A DNA stretch of 64,000 nt from Ureibacillus thermophilus (GCF_004331915.1 NZ_CP036528.1:2338273-2402272), one strand, 5' to 3'; positions 44,333 to 53,840 are shown, counted from the stretch's first letter. Numbers and translations are program-made. Notes: generated by a model not told the origin, from the sequence alone.

Positions 44333-45410
44333 ATTCATATTTGATTTTATTCACTGCATCCCAATCTAGTCGTTTCACCACTTCTACGATCAATTTGACC
44401 GCATTTTCAAAATCATCGCGATGCAAGATGGATGCATGGGAATGAATATAACGGGTTGGAATTGTAATGGATAGTGCTGGAACACCGTTTCCTGTTAGAT
44501 GCATGGAACCGGCATCTGTTCCGCCTCCTGGCATCGCGTCAAATTGATATGGGATGTTGTTTTCTTCTGCCACATCGATGACGAAATCACGAAGTCCTTT
44601 ATGGGAAACCATTGAAGCATCGTAAATGATGATTTGCGGACCTGCTCCAAGTTTTGACATCGCTTCTTTCGGAGTGATGCCTGGTGTATCTCCTGCAACG
44701 CCTACATCCACCGCAAAACCGATGTCCGGTTGAATTTTATAAGTAGATGTTTTCGCACCTCTTAATCCAACTTCTTCTTGCACACAGCCAACGCCATAGA
44801 CGATGTTTGGATGCTTCTCGTTTTTCAACCGTTTCAACACTTCGATGGCAATAGCGCAGCCAATACGGTTGTCCCAAGCTTTTGCAAGAAGCATTTTTTC
44901 ATTTTTCATCACATTGAATTCAAAATATGGCGTAATCATATCACCTGGCCGGATTCCCCAGCTTTCCGCTTCTTCTTTGGAAGTGGCGCCTACATCAATG
45001 AACATATCTTTGATATCAACGATTTTCTTGCGTTGTTCCTGCGGCAAAATGTGAGGCGGTTTTGAACCGATGACACCGATGATTTCTTCTCCGGAACGAG
45101 TTGTAATCGTCACCCGCTGTGAAAGCATTACATGAGCCCACCAACCGCCAACTGTTTGGAATTTGATAAAACCTTTATCGTCAATTTGTGTCACCATAAA
45201 GCCCACTTCATCCAAGTGACCTGCAATCATAATTTTTGGTCCGTTTTCATCGCCGCGCTTTTCCGCAATTAAACTGCCTAAATTATCATATTCAATTTTG
45301 TCCGCGAATGGCTCGATATATCTTTTCATAACCTCTCTAGGCGCTTTTTCGTTTCCTGCGATGCCATTGGCGTCTGTCAATTCTTTCAGCATTTTCAACG
45401 TTTCACCCAT
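44331..45410 (-). CDS. M42 family metalloaminopeptidase (YsdC-like)
   Basis: A 359-residue dinuclear-metal glutamyl/leucyl aminopeptidase of the M42 family. Metal and catalytic residues are seen in [14 protein letters not shown] (His, Asp), [33 protein letters not shown] (catalytic Glu pair), [14 protein letters not shown] and the terminal [12 protein letters not shown]. It trims peptides in the cytoplasm, often as a tetrahedral dodecamer. The ATG at 45410 has AGGAGG upstream; the longer open frame overlaps the dUTPase gene. B. subtilis ysdC is also next to ysdB. Confidence 0.93.
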   Translation of the reverse strand: MGETLKMLKELTDANGIAGNEKAPREVMKRYIEPFADKIEYDNLGSLIAEKRGDENGPKIMIAGHLDEVGFMVTQIDDKGFIKFQTVGGWWAHVMLSQRVTITTRSGEEIIGVIGSKPPHILPQEQRKKIVDIKDMFIDVGATSKEEAESWGIRPGDMITPYFEFNVMKNEKMLLAKAWDNRIGCAIAIEVLKRLKNEKHPNIVYGVGCVQEEVGLRGAKTSTYKIQPDIGFAVDVGVAGDTPGITPKEAMSKLGAGPQIIIYDASMVSHKGLRDFVIDVAEENNIPYQFDAMPGGGTDAGSMHLTGNGVPALSITIPTRYIHSHASILHRDDFENAVKLIVEVVKRLDWDAVNKIKYE

Positions 45411-45423
45411 CCTGTTTTCCTCC

Positions 45424-45906
45424 TTAATATCCATTGCGCTGCCGCTCGTAGTTTTTTTCATTTTTTGCAATATATGCCTCTATTATATCTTCCAATGTAA
45501 AACCTAAGTTGTAGGCGAGCACACCATAATATTCCCATATTTTTAGATAATGCTCCTCAGTCGGATGATGAATAAAAGACAAAATGGCCTCTTGCGTTTT
45601 TAAAAACCAAGTCGTCAAGTTTTCTTCTCGCTTTATTTCAGGCCACTCATTTAAACTATAGCCCTTTTCGTTTCCTAATGAAAGTAGAAAGTGGATTGAA
45701 TCCACAAATTCTTCCAACAACACTTCCCGTTTGGAAGGACCTTTTGTACTCCAATATTTAAAACAGCGAGTTTCGTTGGCTAACTCGGCCAGTTCAATCG
45801 TTAATGCCAATCCTTTTTCTAAAAATACATCTCTGTTGATGTGCTGATTTTGTTGAATAAAAGAGTCTAGTTGTGCTTGCATTTGAAATAGTTCTTGAAA
45901 TTCCAT
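45424..45906 (-). CDS. Dimeric (all-alpha) dUTPase
   Basis: A 160-residue all-alpha NTP pyrophosphatase of the dimeric dUTPase type. [19 protein letters not shown] holds two metal-binding Glu and the base-recognition Asn. [19 protein letters not shown] holds the second Glu-Glu-x-x-Asp set. It hydrolyses dUTP (possibly dUDP) to dUMP, preventing uracil incorporation and feeding dTMP synthesis. It is transcribed just ahead of the M42 peptidase gene. Confidence 0.88.
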   Translation of the reverse strand: MEFQELFQMQAQLDSFIQQNQHINRDVFLEKGLALTIELAELANETRCFKYWSTKGPSKREVLLEEFVDSIHFLLSLGNEKGYSLNEWPEIKREENLTTWFLKTQEAILSFIHHPTEEHYLKIWEYYGVLAYNLGFTLEDIIEAYIAKNEKNYERQRNGY

Positions 45907-45935
45907 GAATTGTACCCCTCATTTTCTTAAAAAAA

Positions 45936-45964
45936 TGAAACTAATTTTCTATCTTAATCGTATA
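45936..45964 (+). promoter_or_regulatory. SigW-type ECF promoter of ysdB
   Basis: TGAAAC (45936-45941) and CGTATA (45959-45964) are 17 bases apart on the plus strand, the layout of B. subtilis SigW promoters (TGAAAC-N16-CGTA). It lies 36 bases before the ysdB start, and B. subtilis ysdB is a SigW gene. Confidence 0.8.
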
Positions 45965-45999
45965 GGATATGATACCTATTATACAAGGGGGAAGTTTTT

Positions 46000-46398
46000 A
46001 TGGCTCTTCTTTTGCGTCTGATTCTCTTTATCGTCATCATTTATATATTTTATAAAGTCTTCCGTTACTTAACAGACCCAAAAAGAAAGCTGGATGAAGC
46101 CTATGAAAAGGGGCAGTATTATTTTTATGATGATGTAAAAAATGTGCGAAAAAACTTTTTTATTTCTTACAAAGGAGCATTATTTGAGGGAGAAAAATAT
46201 TTAGGCACAACCGATGACGCCTTTGAAGTGGTATCCATTTTCGTCTGGGTTCATGATCCCGCAACATTGCACGGCTTTACAAAGGCTGATTTTAAATTTT
46301 TGGAAAAGGAAATCTTAATGAATTATCCGAAAGCAAAAATCAATTGGAAAAACCCTATTGAAAAATTGATGAAGGAAGAGGGGGAATCAGAAGTTTAA
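46000..46398 (+). CDS. ysdB: SigW-regulated membrane protein YsdB
   Basis: A 132-residue protein with a single N-terminal membrane span (LLLRLILFIVIIYIFYKVF) and a cytoplasmic or wall-facing domain (KRKLDEAYEKGQYYFYDDVK, NFFISYKGALFEGEKYLGTT, VVSIFVWVHDP). It matches the sigma-W pathway protein YsdB in size and location. The exact role in envelope-stress defence is unknown. AAGGGGG precedes the ATG, and a SigW-like promoter sits just upstream. Confidence 0.93.
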   Translation: MALLLRLILFIVIIYIFYKVFRYLTDPKRKLDEAYEKGQYYFYDDVKNVRKNFFISYKGALFEGEKYLGTTDDAFEVVSIFVWVHDPATLHGFTKADFKFLEKEILMNYPKAKINWKNPIEKLMKEEGESEV

Positions 46399-46403
46399 TG
46401 AAT

Positions 46404-46440
46404 GGAAAGCGGCCTTTTTCTAAAGCCGCTTTTAATTTTT
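46404..46440 (+). terminator. Terminator of ysdB
   Basis: AAAGCGGC (46406-46413) and GCCGCTTT pair around a loop of about nine bases, followed by TTAATTTTT on the plus strand. Confidence 0.8.
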
Positions 46441-46451
46441 GGAAACATTAT

Positions 46452-46715
46452 TCATCTATTCAAATAGATCAAAAAGAAAATCTGAATCATTGCAAGCATT
46501 GGAAATCCGAAAATGAATGGAGCATGCCTTGTTTTGTGCCGGAATAAAATCATTGCAACGACACCTCCACAAGCGCCGCCAATGATGGCGAATGTAAATA
46601 ATGTTTTTTCTGAAATCCGCCACTTTTTCTTTTTCGCCCTCGATTTATCAATCCCCATCAAGGCAAAGCAAACCGCAGATGCGATGAATACATATCCAAC
46701 AAGTATTTCATTCAT
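46452..46715 (-). CDS. DUF1294 membrane protein (YsdA-like)
   Basis: An 87-residue protein with three spans (ILVGYVFIASAVCFALMGID, LFTFAIIGGACGGVVAMILF, PFIFGFPMLAMIQIFFLIYL) and the DUF1294 signature DKSRAKKKKWRISEKTLF and FRHKTRHAPF. Function unknown. The ATG at 46715 with AGGAG upstream is clear; the longer frame begins inside the rplT 3' region without support. B. subtilis ysdA has the same neighbours. Confidence 0.92.
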   Translation of the reverse strand: MNEILVGYVFIASAVCFALMGIDKSRAKKKKWRISEKTLFTFAIIGGACGGVVAMILFRHKTRHAPFIFGFPMLAMIQIFFLIYLNR

Positions 46716-46776
46716 TTCTTTTCTCCTTAATAAAAAAGACTGATAGGAAATCCTACCAGCCTTTAGTTGTTTAAGA

Positions 46777-47136
46777 TTATTTTGCGATTGCTTTTTTAGC
46801 TTCTTCAGCAAGTTGAGCGAATGCTTGTGCATCGTTCACCGCTAAATCAGCTAACATTTTGCGGTTTACTTCGATACCAGCTTGTTTTAAACCGTGCATT
46901 AAGCGGCTGTAAGAAAGGCCGTTTTGACGAGCTGCCGCGTTGATACGTGTAATCCATAATTTACGGAAATCACGTTTTTTCTGACGGCGGTCACGGTATG
47001 CATATAAACCGGATTTCATTACCGCTTGGTTTGCTGTTCTATATAAAGTATGTTTTGAACCGAAATAACCTTTTGCTAATTTTAATACTTTTTTACGACG
47101 TCTGCGCGTTACTGTTCCACCTTTTACGCGTGGCAT
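46777..47136 (-). CDS. rplT: 50S ribosomal protein L20
   Basis: The 119-residue L20 is needed for early 50S assembly by binding 23S rRNA. It has the basic helical extension ([40 protein letters not shown]) and the globular end ([20 protein letters not shown]). In B. subtilis it also represses its own operon through a leader RNA; a similar leader lies at 48031-48190. It is third in infC-rpmI-rplT. Confidence 0.98.
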   Translation of the reverse strand: MPRVKGGTVTRRRRKKVLKLAKGYFGSKHTLYRTANQAVMKSGLYAYRDRRQKKRDFRKLWITRINAAARQNGLSYSRLMHGLKQAGIEVNRKMLADLAVNDAQAFAQLAEEAKKAIAK

Positions 47137-47193
47137 AGAAATTACCTCCTGCTATTCATTCGAAAATTTTATAATCCGTTCAAATTGGTTTCA

Positions 47194-47394
47194 TTATTTT
47201 TTGTATGCAAGTAAAGTTTTAATGCGTTTGTAGTCGCCTGAAGTCATTACTTTCGCTTTGCGAAGTTGGCGTTTTTGTTTTGTTGTTTTGTTTGCAGCTA
47301 AGTGGCTACCGTAAGCACGGTCAAATTTGAATTTACCTGTACCTGTTCTTTTGAAACGCTTAGCAGCGCCACGGTGAGTTTTCATTTTTGGCAT
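47194..47394 (-). CDS. rpmI: 50S ribosomal protein L35
   Basis: The 66-residue L35 is recognised by [20 protein letters not shown] and [19 protein letters not shown]. It is the middle gene of the infC-rpmI-rplT operon, with AGGAGG before the ATG. It is part of the large ribosomal subunit. Confidence 0.98.
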   Translation of the reverse strand: MPKMKTHRGAAKRFKRTGTGKFKFDRAYGSHLAANKTTKQKRQLRKAKVMTSGDYKRIKTLLAYKK

Positions 47395-47426
47395 AGTATT
47401 TCCTCCTAAACCTTATTTCGTTTTCA

Positions 47427-47942
47427 TTATTTTTCATTTTTCGGCGCCAGCACTAAAAACATGCTGCGGCCTTCTAATTTCGGCTTTTGCTCTACCGTTG
47501 CATATTCAGCACATTCTTCTGCAAAACGATCAAGTACTCGTTGTCCAATATCTGTATGCGTAATCGCACGTCCTTTGAAACGCAACGTACATTTTACTTT
47601 ATCGCCCTTTTGAAGGAACTTAATTGCGTTCCGAAGTTTCGTTTGGAAATCATGTTCGTCAATTGTTGGGCTCAAACGAACCTCTTTCATATGAATGACT
47701 TTTTGATTTTTGCGAATTTCGCGTTCTTTCTTTTGCTGCTCAAATTTATACTTTCCGTAGTCCATAATTCGAGCAACAGGTGGTTTAGCTTGCGGTGCAA
47801 CAAGGACAAGATCCAAGTTTACTCGAGCAGCCATTTCCAACGCTTCATTACGGGATACGATTCCAATTTGTTCACCGTTTTGATCAATTACACGAAGTTC
47901 ACGTGCACGTATCCCTTCGTTAACGTACATGTCTTTGCTAAT
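47427..47942 (-). CDS. infC: Translation initiation factor IF-3, ATT start
   Basis: The 171-residue factor binds the 30S subunit, checks the initiator codon and prevents 50S joining. The N-domain has [20 protein letters not shown], the C-domain [20 protein letters not shown] and [14 protein letters not shown]. The frame continues upstream of the first ATG as ISKDM, and ATT (47940-47942) lies eight bases after GGAGGTGG. IF-3 genes normally begin with a rare AUU/AUA codon that IF-3 itself rejects, so I place the start there. Confidence 0.95.
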   Translation of the reverse strand: MSKDMYVNEGIRARELRVIDQNGEQIGIVSRNEALEMAARVNLDLVLVAPQAKPPVARIMDYGKYKFEQQKKEREIRKNQKVIHMKEVRLSPTIDEHDFQTKLRNAIKFLQKGDKVKCTLRFKGRAITHTDIGQRVLDRFAEECAEYATVEQKPKLEGRSMFLVLAPKNEK

Positions 47943-48030
47943 AAAAATCCACCTCCAAGGTTATGTCACGAATACACGGATGCACGGATGTAAATCCCAG
48001 GTTGAATTTTGCTGTTGTTCTGTTATGTCC

Positions 48031-48190
48031 ATAAAAAAAGACGGACATTTCAGAAGATGTCCGCCCGCCATAAAATACGCAAAAAGAGCGTATTCACTTT
48101 TCATGTTTATTAAACCTGTCAACTGCTTGATGCGTCGATCAGGTGAGAAGCGGGCAGCCTCTGCTTTCAACCACATTCAGTATTCCTAAC
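48031..48190 (-). promoter_or_regulatory. L20-type leader and attenuator upstream of infC
   Basis: The infC leader on the minus strand contains GCTGCCCGCTTCTCACCTGA and AGCAGTTGACAGGT, and ends in a hairpin (GGACAT-cttctgaa-ATGTCC, 48044-48061) followed by TTTTTTTA. GCCCGC can pair over a distance with GCGGGC just before the hairpin. The layout matches the L20 leader of B. subtilis, where L20 binding promotes termination. Confidence 0.75.
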
Positions 48191-48197
48191 CTTGCTT

Positions 48198-48226
48198 ATC
48201 GTAACATCCATTTAGGAAGATGTCAA
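48198..48226 (-). promoter_or_regulatory. Sigma-A promoter of infC-rpmI-rplT
   Basis: TTGACA (48221-48226) and TACGAT (48198-48203) are 17 bases apart on the minus strand, giving a leader of about 250 bases. Confidence 0.75.
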
Positions 48227-48283
48227 GTTTTTTATTTACAGACATCATTTTTATATTTGAAAAACATCCAATAAACTTTCAGA

Positions 48284-48500
48284 AGGGGCTGTCCAGAAAG
48301 TCGAACACTTTCGGAAACAGCCTTACTTCTTATAGCAATATTCTCTTAAAAACTTTCCCTGCGGTGGTCACAAAACGCGCCTCCTCGCCGCAATTGATCT
48401 GCGGCAAAAACTCTAGCAACAGCCGCAATTTATCTGCGGCGAAAGCATGTGCGACAGCCGCAAAGGAAGCGTCTTGAAATGACTTTTCTGACGCCCCCTT
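48284..48500. repeat. Family-2 dispersed repeat, copy A
   Basis: A 217-bp element starting GGGGCTGTCCAGAAAGTCG and ending TTTTCTGACGCCCCCTT, so the ends are imperfect inverted repeats. The first 40 bases fold (GGCTGT...ACAGCC with GAAAGT/ACTTTC). The middle contains two tandem 35-bp units (48387-48421 and 48422-48456), each a GCCGCA/TGCGGC hairpin, and a third partial unit. It lies between thrS and the infC promoter. Confidence 0.82.
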
Positions 48501-48514
48501 CTCTTCAATTTAAA

Positions 48515-50446
48515 TTACACTCTCGCATCTTTTCTAATGTCTTCAAGGAATTGCTCGAATGGCACTGTTTCGGAATCTTTGGAACCGTAGCGGCGGACAT
48601 TGACCGCATTCGCTTCCATTTCTTTGTCGCCCAATACAAGCATGTAAGGGATTTTCTTCATTTGGGCTTCGCGGATTTTATATCCAAGTTTTTCTTCACG
48701 TACATCGAGTTCTACGCGGATTCCAGCTTTGCGAAGGTCTTCTTCCACTTGTTTTGCATAATCGAAATGCACTTCGTTGGATACAGGAATTACGACTGCT
48801 TGAACAGGCGCAAGCCATGTTGGGAATGCCCCTTTATATTCTTCAATCAAGAAAGCCACAAAGCGTTCCATTGTGGATACAACGCCGCGGTGGATTACAA
48901 CAGGGCGGTGTTTTTCTCCATCTTCGCCGATGTACGTTAAATCAAAGCGTTCTGGAAGCAAGAAGTCAAGTTGTACTGTTGATAGCGTTTCTTCTTTGCC
49001 AATGGCTGTTTTTACTTGCACGTCAAGTTTTGGACCATAGAAAGCCGCTTCGCCTTCTGCTTCGAAATATTCTAGGCCTAGCTCATCCATTGCTTCTTTT
49101 AGCATGCTTTGTGCACGTTCCCACATTTCATCGTCATCATAATATTTTTCTGTGTCTTCAGGGTCCCGGTAAGATAAACGGAAGCGATAATCCGTAATAT
49201 TGAAATCTTTATACACTTCAAGAATCAAGTTTAATACCCGTTTAAACTCATCTTTAATTTGATCTGGACGAACGAAAATATGGGCATCGTTCAATGTCAT
49301 GCCGCGTACACGTTGCAAGCCGGATAAACCGCCTGATGCTTCATAGCGGTGCATCATGCCAAGTTCCGCAATCCGAATTGGCAACTCGCGGTATGAGTGC
49401 ATGCCACTTTTATAAATCATCATATGATGCGGACAGTTCATCGGACGAAGCACCAATGTTTCATTATCCATTTCCATTGGCGGGAACATATCTTCAGAAT
49501 AGTGCTCCCAGTGGCCGGAAGTTTCATATAAACGTTTTGAACCTAGCACTGGTGTGTAAACGTGTTTATATCCTAAGCTGATTTCTTTATCTACAATATA
49601 ACGCTCGATGATGCGGCGGATAGTGGCGCCGTTTGGAAGCCAAAGCGGCAAGCCTTGTCCCACTGTTGGAGATAAAGTGAATAATTCCAACTCTTTTCCA
49701 AGTTTGCGATGGTCGCGTTCTCTTGCTTCCTCAAGCATTTTTAAATGGTTTTGCAAATCTTCTTTTGTGAAGAAAGCTGTACCGTAAATGCGTTGAAGCA
49801 TTTTATTGTTTGAATCTCCGCGCCAGTAAGCTCCTGCTAATGAAAGCAATTTAAATTCTTTTAATTTACCAGTGGAAGGAACGTGTACACCACGGCAAAG
49901 GTCAAAAAATTCACCTTGGTAATAAATGGACACTTGTTCCCCTTCAGGAATGGCATCAAGAAGTTCCAATTTATATTCATCGCCAATTTCTTCGTAAATG
50001 CGGCGAGCTTCTTCGCGAGTGACATTTTTACGAATGATTTCAAGATTTTCGGAAATGATTTTTTTCATTTCCTTTTCGATTTTTGGAAGGTCTTCAGCTG
50101 TAATTGGTGTTGGCGAATCAATATCGTAGTAGAACCCGCCTTCAATCACCGGCCCGATTCCAAGTTTGGCCCCAGGGAATAAACGTTTTACAGCTTGAGC
50201 TGTTAAGTGAGCTGTTGAATGGCGCAAAATATCAAGGGCATCTTCGTGATCCGGTGTCACAATTTCAATGTTACCATCTTCTTCAATTGGTGTTTTTAAG
50301 TCCAACAATTTGCCATTGATTTTTCCTGCCAACGCTTTTTTGCGCAATCCCGGGCTGATGGATGCTGCGACATCTTCTGTTGTTGTGCCTTTAGGATACT
50401 CCTTTACAGCGCCATCTGGGAAAGTTAATTGAATCACTTCAGCCAT
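48515..50446 (-). CDS. thrS: Threonyl-tRNA synthetase
   Basis: The 643-residue class II synthetase has an N-terminal TGS domain (about 1-62), an editing domain with [15 protein letters not shown] and a C-rich site, the catalytic core ([13 protein letters not shown] with the zinc cysteine, [18 protein letters not shown], and [20 protein letters not shown] as motif 3), and a C-terminal anticodon-binding domain. The open frame continues upstream, but [12 protein letters not shown] at 50446, with AAGGAG seven bases before it, is the conserved start. A Thr T-box precedes it. Confidence 0.97.
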   Translation of the reverse strand: MAEVIQLTFPDGAVKEYPKGTTTEDVAASISPGLRKKALAGKINGKLLDLKTPIEEDGNIEIVTPDHEDALDILRHSTAHLTAQAVKRLFPGAKLGIGPVIEGGFYYDIDSPTPITAEDLPKIEKEMKKIISENLEIIRKNVTREEARRIYEEIGDEYKLELLDAIPEGEQVSIYYQGEFFDLCRGVHVPSTGKLKEFKLLSLAGAYWRGDSNNKMLQRIYGTAFFTKEDLQNHLKMLEEARERDHRKLGKELELFTLSPTVGQGLPLWLPNGATIRRIIERYIVDKEISLGYKHVYTPVLGSKRLYETSGHWEHYSEDMFPPMEMDNETLVLRPMNCPHHMMIYKSGMHSYRELPIRIAELGMMHRYEASGGLSGLQRVRGMTLNDAHIFVRPDQIKDEFKRVLNLILEVYKDFNITDYRFRLSYRDPEDTEKYYDDDEMWERAQSMLKEAMDELGLEYFEAEGEAAFYGPKLDVQVKTAIGKEETLSTVQLDFLLPERFDLTYIGEDGEKHRPVVIHRGVVSTMERFVAFLIEEYKGAFPTWLAPVQAVVIPVSNEVHFDYAKQVEEDLRKAGIRVELDVREEKLGYKIREAQMKKIPYMLVLGDKEMEANAVNVRRYGSKDSETVPFEQFLEDIRKDARV

Positions 50447-50502
50447 ATTCATTCTCCTTTTCTGTAGTATATTTCGCTCAAAATCTGTTGGAACAATACA
50501 AA

Positions 50503-50745
50503 TAAAAAACGCCATCCCAATAAAGGGACGACGCGATCGCTCGTGGTTCCACCCTTCTTCCTTCCGAAATGAAAATTTCAGACGAAGCTCTAGGTCGGTG
50601 TAACGTACCGACATCCGTCAGCGGATTTTCCCCGCTAAAGCTCCGAGGTAGTAAAGATTTGCGTCGTACTAGGAAACTTCCAGCCTTGGTTTCCCTCTCT
50701 ATCAGCCGTTTCACAAACTTCATGTCCTCTTCACTGCTAATTAAA
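50503..50745 (-). promoter_or_regulatory. T-box leader (Thr) controlling thrS
   Basis: The minus strand carries AGGGTGGAACCACG (50541-50555) and then a terminator stem (CGTCCC / GGGATGGCG) with TTTTTTATTT. In stem I the loop reads TACT-ACC-T between CAAATCTT and CGGAGC, the same spacing as in the pheS leader, so the specifier is ACC (50647-50649), Thr. Confidence 0.93.
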
Positions 50746-50763
50746 TATTTATCACAAAGAAAA

Positions 50764-50792
50764 GTATACGATGAGATTTGGAGAAATGCAAC
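50764..50792 (-). promoter_or_regulatory. Sigma-A promoter of the thrS leader
   Basis: TTGCAT (50787-50792) and TATACT (50764-50769) are 17 bases apart on the minus strand, just behind the dnaI stop. Confidence 0.75.
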
Positions 50793-50798
50793 TGTCGA

Positions 50799-51734
50799 TT
50801 AATTTCTTCGGTTTTTGCCAGTCATTTGAATCGGAATCGTCACCGCTTTGATGCGCTCCATGATTCTCCGCGCTTTCACAACTTCCACATCGCCTCGGGA
50901 GTTTTGCGCTAAATGATGTTCTAGGCCATCATAGTCAAAATTAGAAGTAATGAAAGTCGGGAGCTGTTCGCTCATCCGATAATGCAAAATAGGGCCTAAA
51001 ATTTCGTCCCTCGCCCAGCTTGACAATGATTCCGCCCCGATATCATCAAGCATTAGCACAGGCGCTTGCTTCACAAAATCAATTTTGTCTTGAAGGGTTT
51101 GTTCTTGAATGGAATTTTTTAATTCCCTCAAAAATTCCGGAACAAAAACAAGGACAGAAGGAACTTTTAAGCTGGCCAGTTCGTTGGCGATGGCTCCTAA
51201 TACAAAGGATTTCCCAACACCGAATTCGCCATGCAAATAAAATCCTTTTTTCGGCAATTCTCCTGTCTTTTTGTAATGGGCGATAAAATCTGCCGCCAAA
51301 TGGGCAATTTTAACCCGGGATTTATCATCAATAAATAAATCTTTTAATGTGGCCGATAGTACATCTTTCGGCATGTGCATGCTTGAAATCATCGATTCGA
51401 TTTCCCTGCGCTCGTCTTCAATAATTTTCTGCCGGCAGCGTTCATATTCTACATCAATCGTATTTTGGGAAATATATAATTTTGGAATAAAGCCCTTTAA
51501 ATAATTGGTGCATTGTTCTGTAGAACCGCAATTGCAGCATTCTCTCGATTGGCTGATATATTCATACAATTTTGCCAAACTGCGCTCCACCATTTCTTTA
51601 TTGACCACATCATCATGCTCCGCCAAAAATTTTTGAACGTCTGGATGCTCTAAAATTTCGTTTCGGAGGGCGCTGTAACGTTCTTGAAAAGATGGAATTT
51701 GGAACTTTTCTAAAGATTTTTTGATCGATTCGAT
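50799..51734 (-). CDS. dnaI: Primosomal protein DnaI (helicase loader), apparent ATC start
   Basis: The AAA+ loader places the replicative helicase DnaC on DNA together with DnaB and DnaD. Walker A is LHGEFGVGKSF and Walker B VLMLDDIGAES; the N-terminal zinc-binding region shows CCNCGSTEQC. ATG, GTG and TTG codons allow only a start at a TTG (51626), which removes about 36 conserved residues. The frame continues upstream as IESIKKSLEKFQIPSFQERY up to an ATC (51732-51734), preceded by AGGTGA at six bases. This gives 311 residues, the same as B. subtilis DnaI, and matches its N-terminus (MEPIGRSLQG). No other start codon lies in between. Confidence 0.85.
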   Translation of the reverse strand: MESIKKSLEKFQIPSFQERYSALRNEILEHPDVQKFLAEHDDVVNKEMVERSLAKLYEYISQSRECCNCGSTEQCTNYLKGFIPKLYISQNTIDVEYERCRQKIIEDERREIESMISSMHMPKDVLSATLKDLFIDDKSRVKIAHLAADFIAHYKKTGELPKKGFYLHGEFGVGKSFVLGAIANELASLKVPSVLVFVPEFLRELKNSIQEQTLQDKIDFVKQAPVLMLDDIGAESLSSWARDEILGPILHYRMSEQLPTFITSNFDYDGLEHHLAQNSRGDVEVVKARRIMERIKAVTIPIQMTGKNRRN

Positions 51735-51744
51735 GGTTGGTCAC

Positions 51745-53103
51745 CTACCCGTCAACAACTCCAAGTTTTTGCAATATTCTTTTGCGCTCTTCTTCAAAGT
51801 CGATATTCGCCTGTTGTTCTTCCTCTTTGTTGGTTTCTTTTTGTTTATAGAACCATTCCGGCACTTTTTCTTCTCTTACGTTTTTGTAGGATTTTTTGTA
51901 GCTGGATGAAGACTTTTTCGCTTCGCTTTCAAGCTTCCACTTCAAATATTGATCCCTTTCTGTGCGAGCCAGCTCCATCGCTTCTTTCGCCGTCCGAATA
52001 TTTTTGCGCATCCAATGGTCCGCAATCCGTTCAACGTATTTACGGGGCAATTTCATGTCTGTAGTAAGCATAACATATTCCAGCAGTACATTGACAACTC
52101 CGACTGGCATCCCATGCTTCATGATTAAATCTTCCGCAATTTCAACGGAAGACGGCATCGGCTCTTTTCCATCATTAATGTCTCTCAGCACCTGAATTGG
52201 AGGGGTTGTTTCAAGATATTGAATCAACTCCTGCTCTTTCGTCAACAGCTGCTTTTGTTCTTGTGGAGGTTTTGTTTCAAAAGTTTTTTCGAATTTTGGC
52301 ACTTCCTTGGAAACTGCTAATTTATAATAATCCCTCGCCGCCTTTTTCAATCCTTCTAAAGAAATATTCATATCATCATCGATGGCTAAAATGACAATTT
52401 TTTGCATATCCAACGGGGATAGCTGATAGAGGAAAGCGAGCTTGGCAATCCATTCTTTCACTTCTACAGTAAACACGCTTGAAGGAATTAATTGTTCCGA
52501 CAGTCCTGCCAGCAACAAATCGAAATCAAATTGTTCATAATAAAATGGGTAATGGCTTTGTTGGGATTTCATTTCGGCTTCTCTGAATTCCTGGGGAACA
52601 TTCGTATCGATTGGCTTAAACACATCTGTGAATGTTCTTGACACATCTTTATAGGCTGTTTTATCAATTTGTTTGATAAAGCGTTTGCGAAGTTTACGAT
52701 ATGCCTGTTCACCAATTCTACTAAACAAGAACATCGATAATAGCGGGTCGCGGAAAAATAATTCCGGATCGAGGGGGCGTATAAGCTCATAAATAAAAAA
52801 GCGGTTTTCCCCATCATCTTTTCGATAGGTTTTTAATAGTCCGATCGCTTCCAAAGCAATGCGAGCTTGAAACACCTTGCCAATCGGCATATCCAGCACA
52901 TTCATCAAATAATAATGATTCAACCCTTCCCGGTATGGATCTTCCCCTTCTGCCCACAAGGTCAAATATAGACTAATTGGCTCAGGACCCGTTAATGGTT
53001 GATAAAAAAGGGTCAACAGCTGTCTTTCCTTGGAAGAAAGAGAGGGAGGGAGTATGATGTCAAAATGATCCTTTGGTTGCAGCTCTTTATATAAATGAAT
53101 CAT
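51745..53103 (-). CDS. dnaB: Replication initiation and membrane attachment protein DnaB
   Basis: The 452-residue Bacillus-type DnaB (not a helicase) acts with DnaD and DnaI at oriC and at restart sites. The N-terminal winged-helix-like domain (IILPPSLSSKERQLLTLFYQ) and the C-terminal DnaB/DnaD-type domain (about 300-400, PSSVEIAEDLIMKHGMPVGV, VLLEYVMLTTDMKLPRKYVE) are seen. A charged tail follows. The stop is 10 bases before the dnaI start, so the two are coupled. Confidence 0.92.
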   Translation of the reverse strand: MIHLYKELQPKDHFDIILPPSLSSKERQLLTLFYQPLTGPEPISLYLTLWAEGEDPYREGLNHYYLMNVLDMPIGKVFQARIALEAIGLLKTYRKDDGENRFFIYELIRPLDPELFFRDPLLSMFLFSRIGEQAYRKLRKRFIKQIDKTAYKDVSRTFTDVFKPIDTNVPQEFREAEMKSQQSHYPFYYEQFDFDLLLAGLSEQLIPSSVFTVEVKEWIAKLAFLYQLSPLDMQKIVILAIDDDMNISLEGLKKAARDYYKLAVSKEVPKFEKTFETKPPQEQKQLLTKEQELIQYLETTPPIQVLRDINDGKEPMPSSVEIAEDLIMKHGMPVGVVNVLLEYVMLTTDMKLPRKYVERIADHWMRKNIRTAKEAMELARTERDQYLKWKLESEAKKSSSSYKKSYKNVREEKVPEWFYKQKETNKEEEQQANIDFEEERKRILQKLGVVDG

Positions 53104-53116
53104 TTTTTCCCCTCCA

Positions 53117-53584
53117 TCATTGTTTTTTGGACTGGCGATTCAGCAATTCCGTCAATTCTTCCATAAATACGTTGATATCTTTAAATTGCCGGTAAACCGA
53201 AGCAAAGCGAACGTAGGCCACTTCATCGACTTTTGCAAGCTCGTCCATCACCATTTCGCCAACATCCACAGAACTCACTTCTGAATTTCCAATTCTTCTC
53301 AATTGTTTCTCAATATCATAAACGATTTGTTCAAGTTGTTCTAATGGCACAGGGCGTTTCTCGCAAGCCCGAATCAGTCCGCGAAGCACCTTTTCCCGGC
53401 TGAATTCTTCCCTCGAACCATCCTTTTTTACAACAATTAAAGGCGTTTCTTCCACTTTTTCAAAGGTGGTGAAACGATATCCGCACGATTCGCATTCGCG
53501 ACGTCTACGAATCTCTTTATTATCATCAACGGGTCTAGAATCGACGACACGTGTTCCATTATAGTGACAACTTGGACATCTCAT
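53117..53584 (-). CDS. nrdR: Transcriptional repressor NrdR
   Basis: The 155-residue repressor senses nucleotides and controls ribonucleotide reductase genes. The N-terminal zinc ribbon is CPSC..(27)..CESC with [10 protein letters not shown], and the ATP-cone domain (about 49-139) contains [20 protein letters not shown] and [20 protein letters not shown]. It lies upstream of dnaB-dnaI, with 13 bases between, as in B. subtilis. No NrdR boxes occur in the window because no nrd genes are present. Confidence 0.96.
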   Translation of the reverse strand: MRCPSCHYNGTRVVDSRPVDDNKEIRRRRECESCGYRFTTFEKVEETPLIVVKKDGSREEFSREKVLRGLIRACEKRPVPLEQLEQIVYDIEKQLRRIGNSEVSSVDVGEMVMDELAKVDEVAYVRFASVYRQFKDINVFMEELTELLNRQSKKQ

Positions 53585-53790
53585 AATTAATTCTCCCTGT
53601 CTAGTTTCTTAATTGTTATTATATCAAAATCCATACAACGTGACACTTTTCCTAAATACTCGAGTTTCGAAACAAGCAGATAAGTTATAATTCTAATACA
53701 CTTTCAACAAAAAATCGAGAAGAATTGCAGTGAAATCCATTGACGAGATTGTTAATATTTTCATTTTGGCAAGTGTACATTCGCTGCTCC

Positions 53791-53832
53791 AAATAAAAAG
53801 TGTAGACAAAGTCAAGAGACAATGTCTACACT
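53791..53832 (-). terminator. Terminator of gapB
   Basis: AGTGTAGACA (53799-53808) and TGTCTACACT (53823-53832) form a perfect 10-bp stem followed on the minus strand by TTTTATTTGG, directly behind the gapB stop. Confidence 0.85.
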
Positions 53833-53840
53833 CTCATCAT

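Noticed and set aside
48387-48470. Short CRISPR-like array
   Set aside because: The 35-bp units are directly adjacent without unique spacers, occur only two to three times and are hairpin modules of a dispersed repeat; no cas genes are nearby.
50478-50802. Open frames across the thrS leader on both strands
   Set aside because: The region is explained by the Thr T-box structure; the frames lack ribosome sites.
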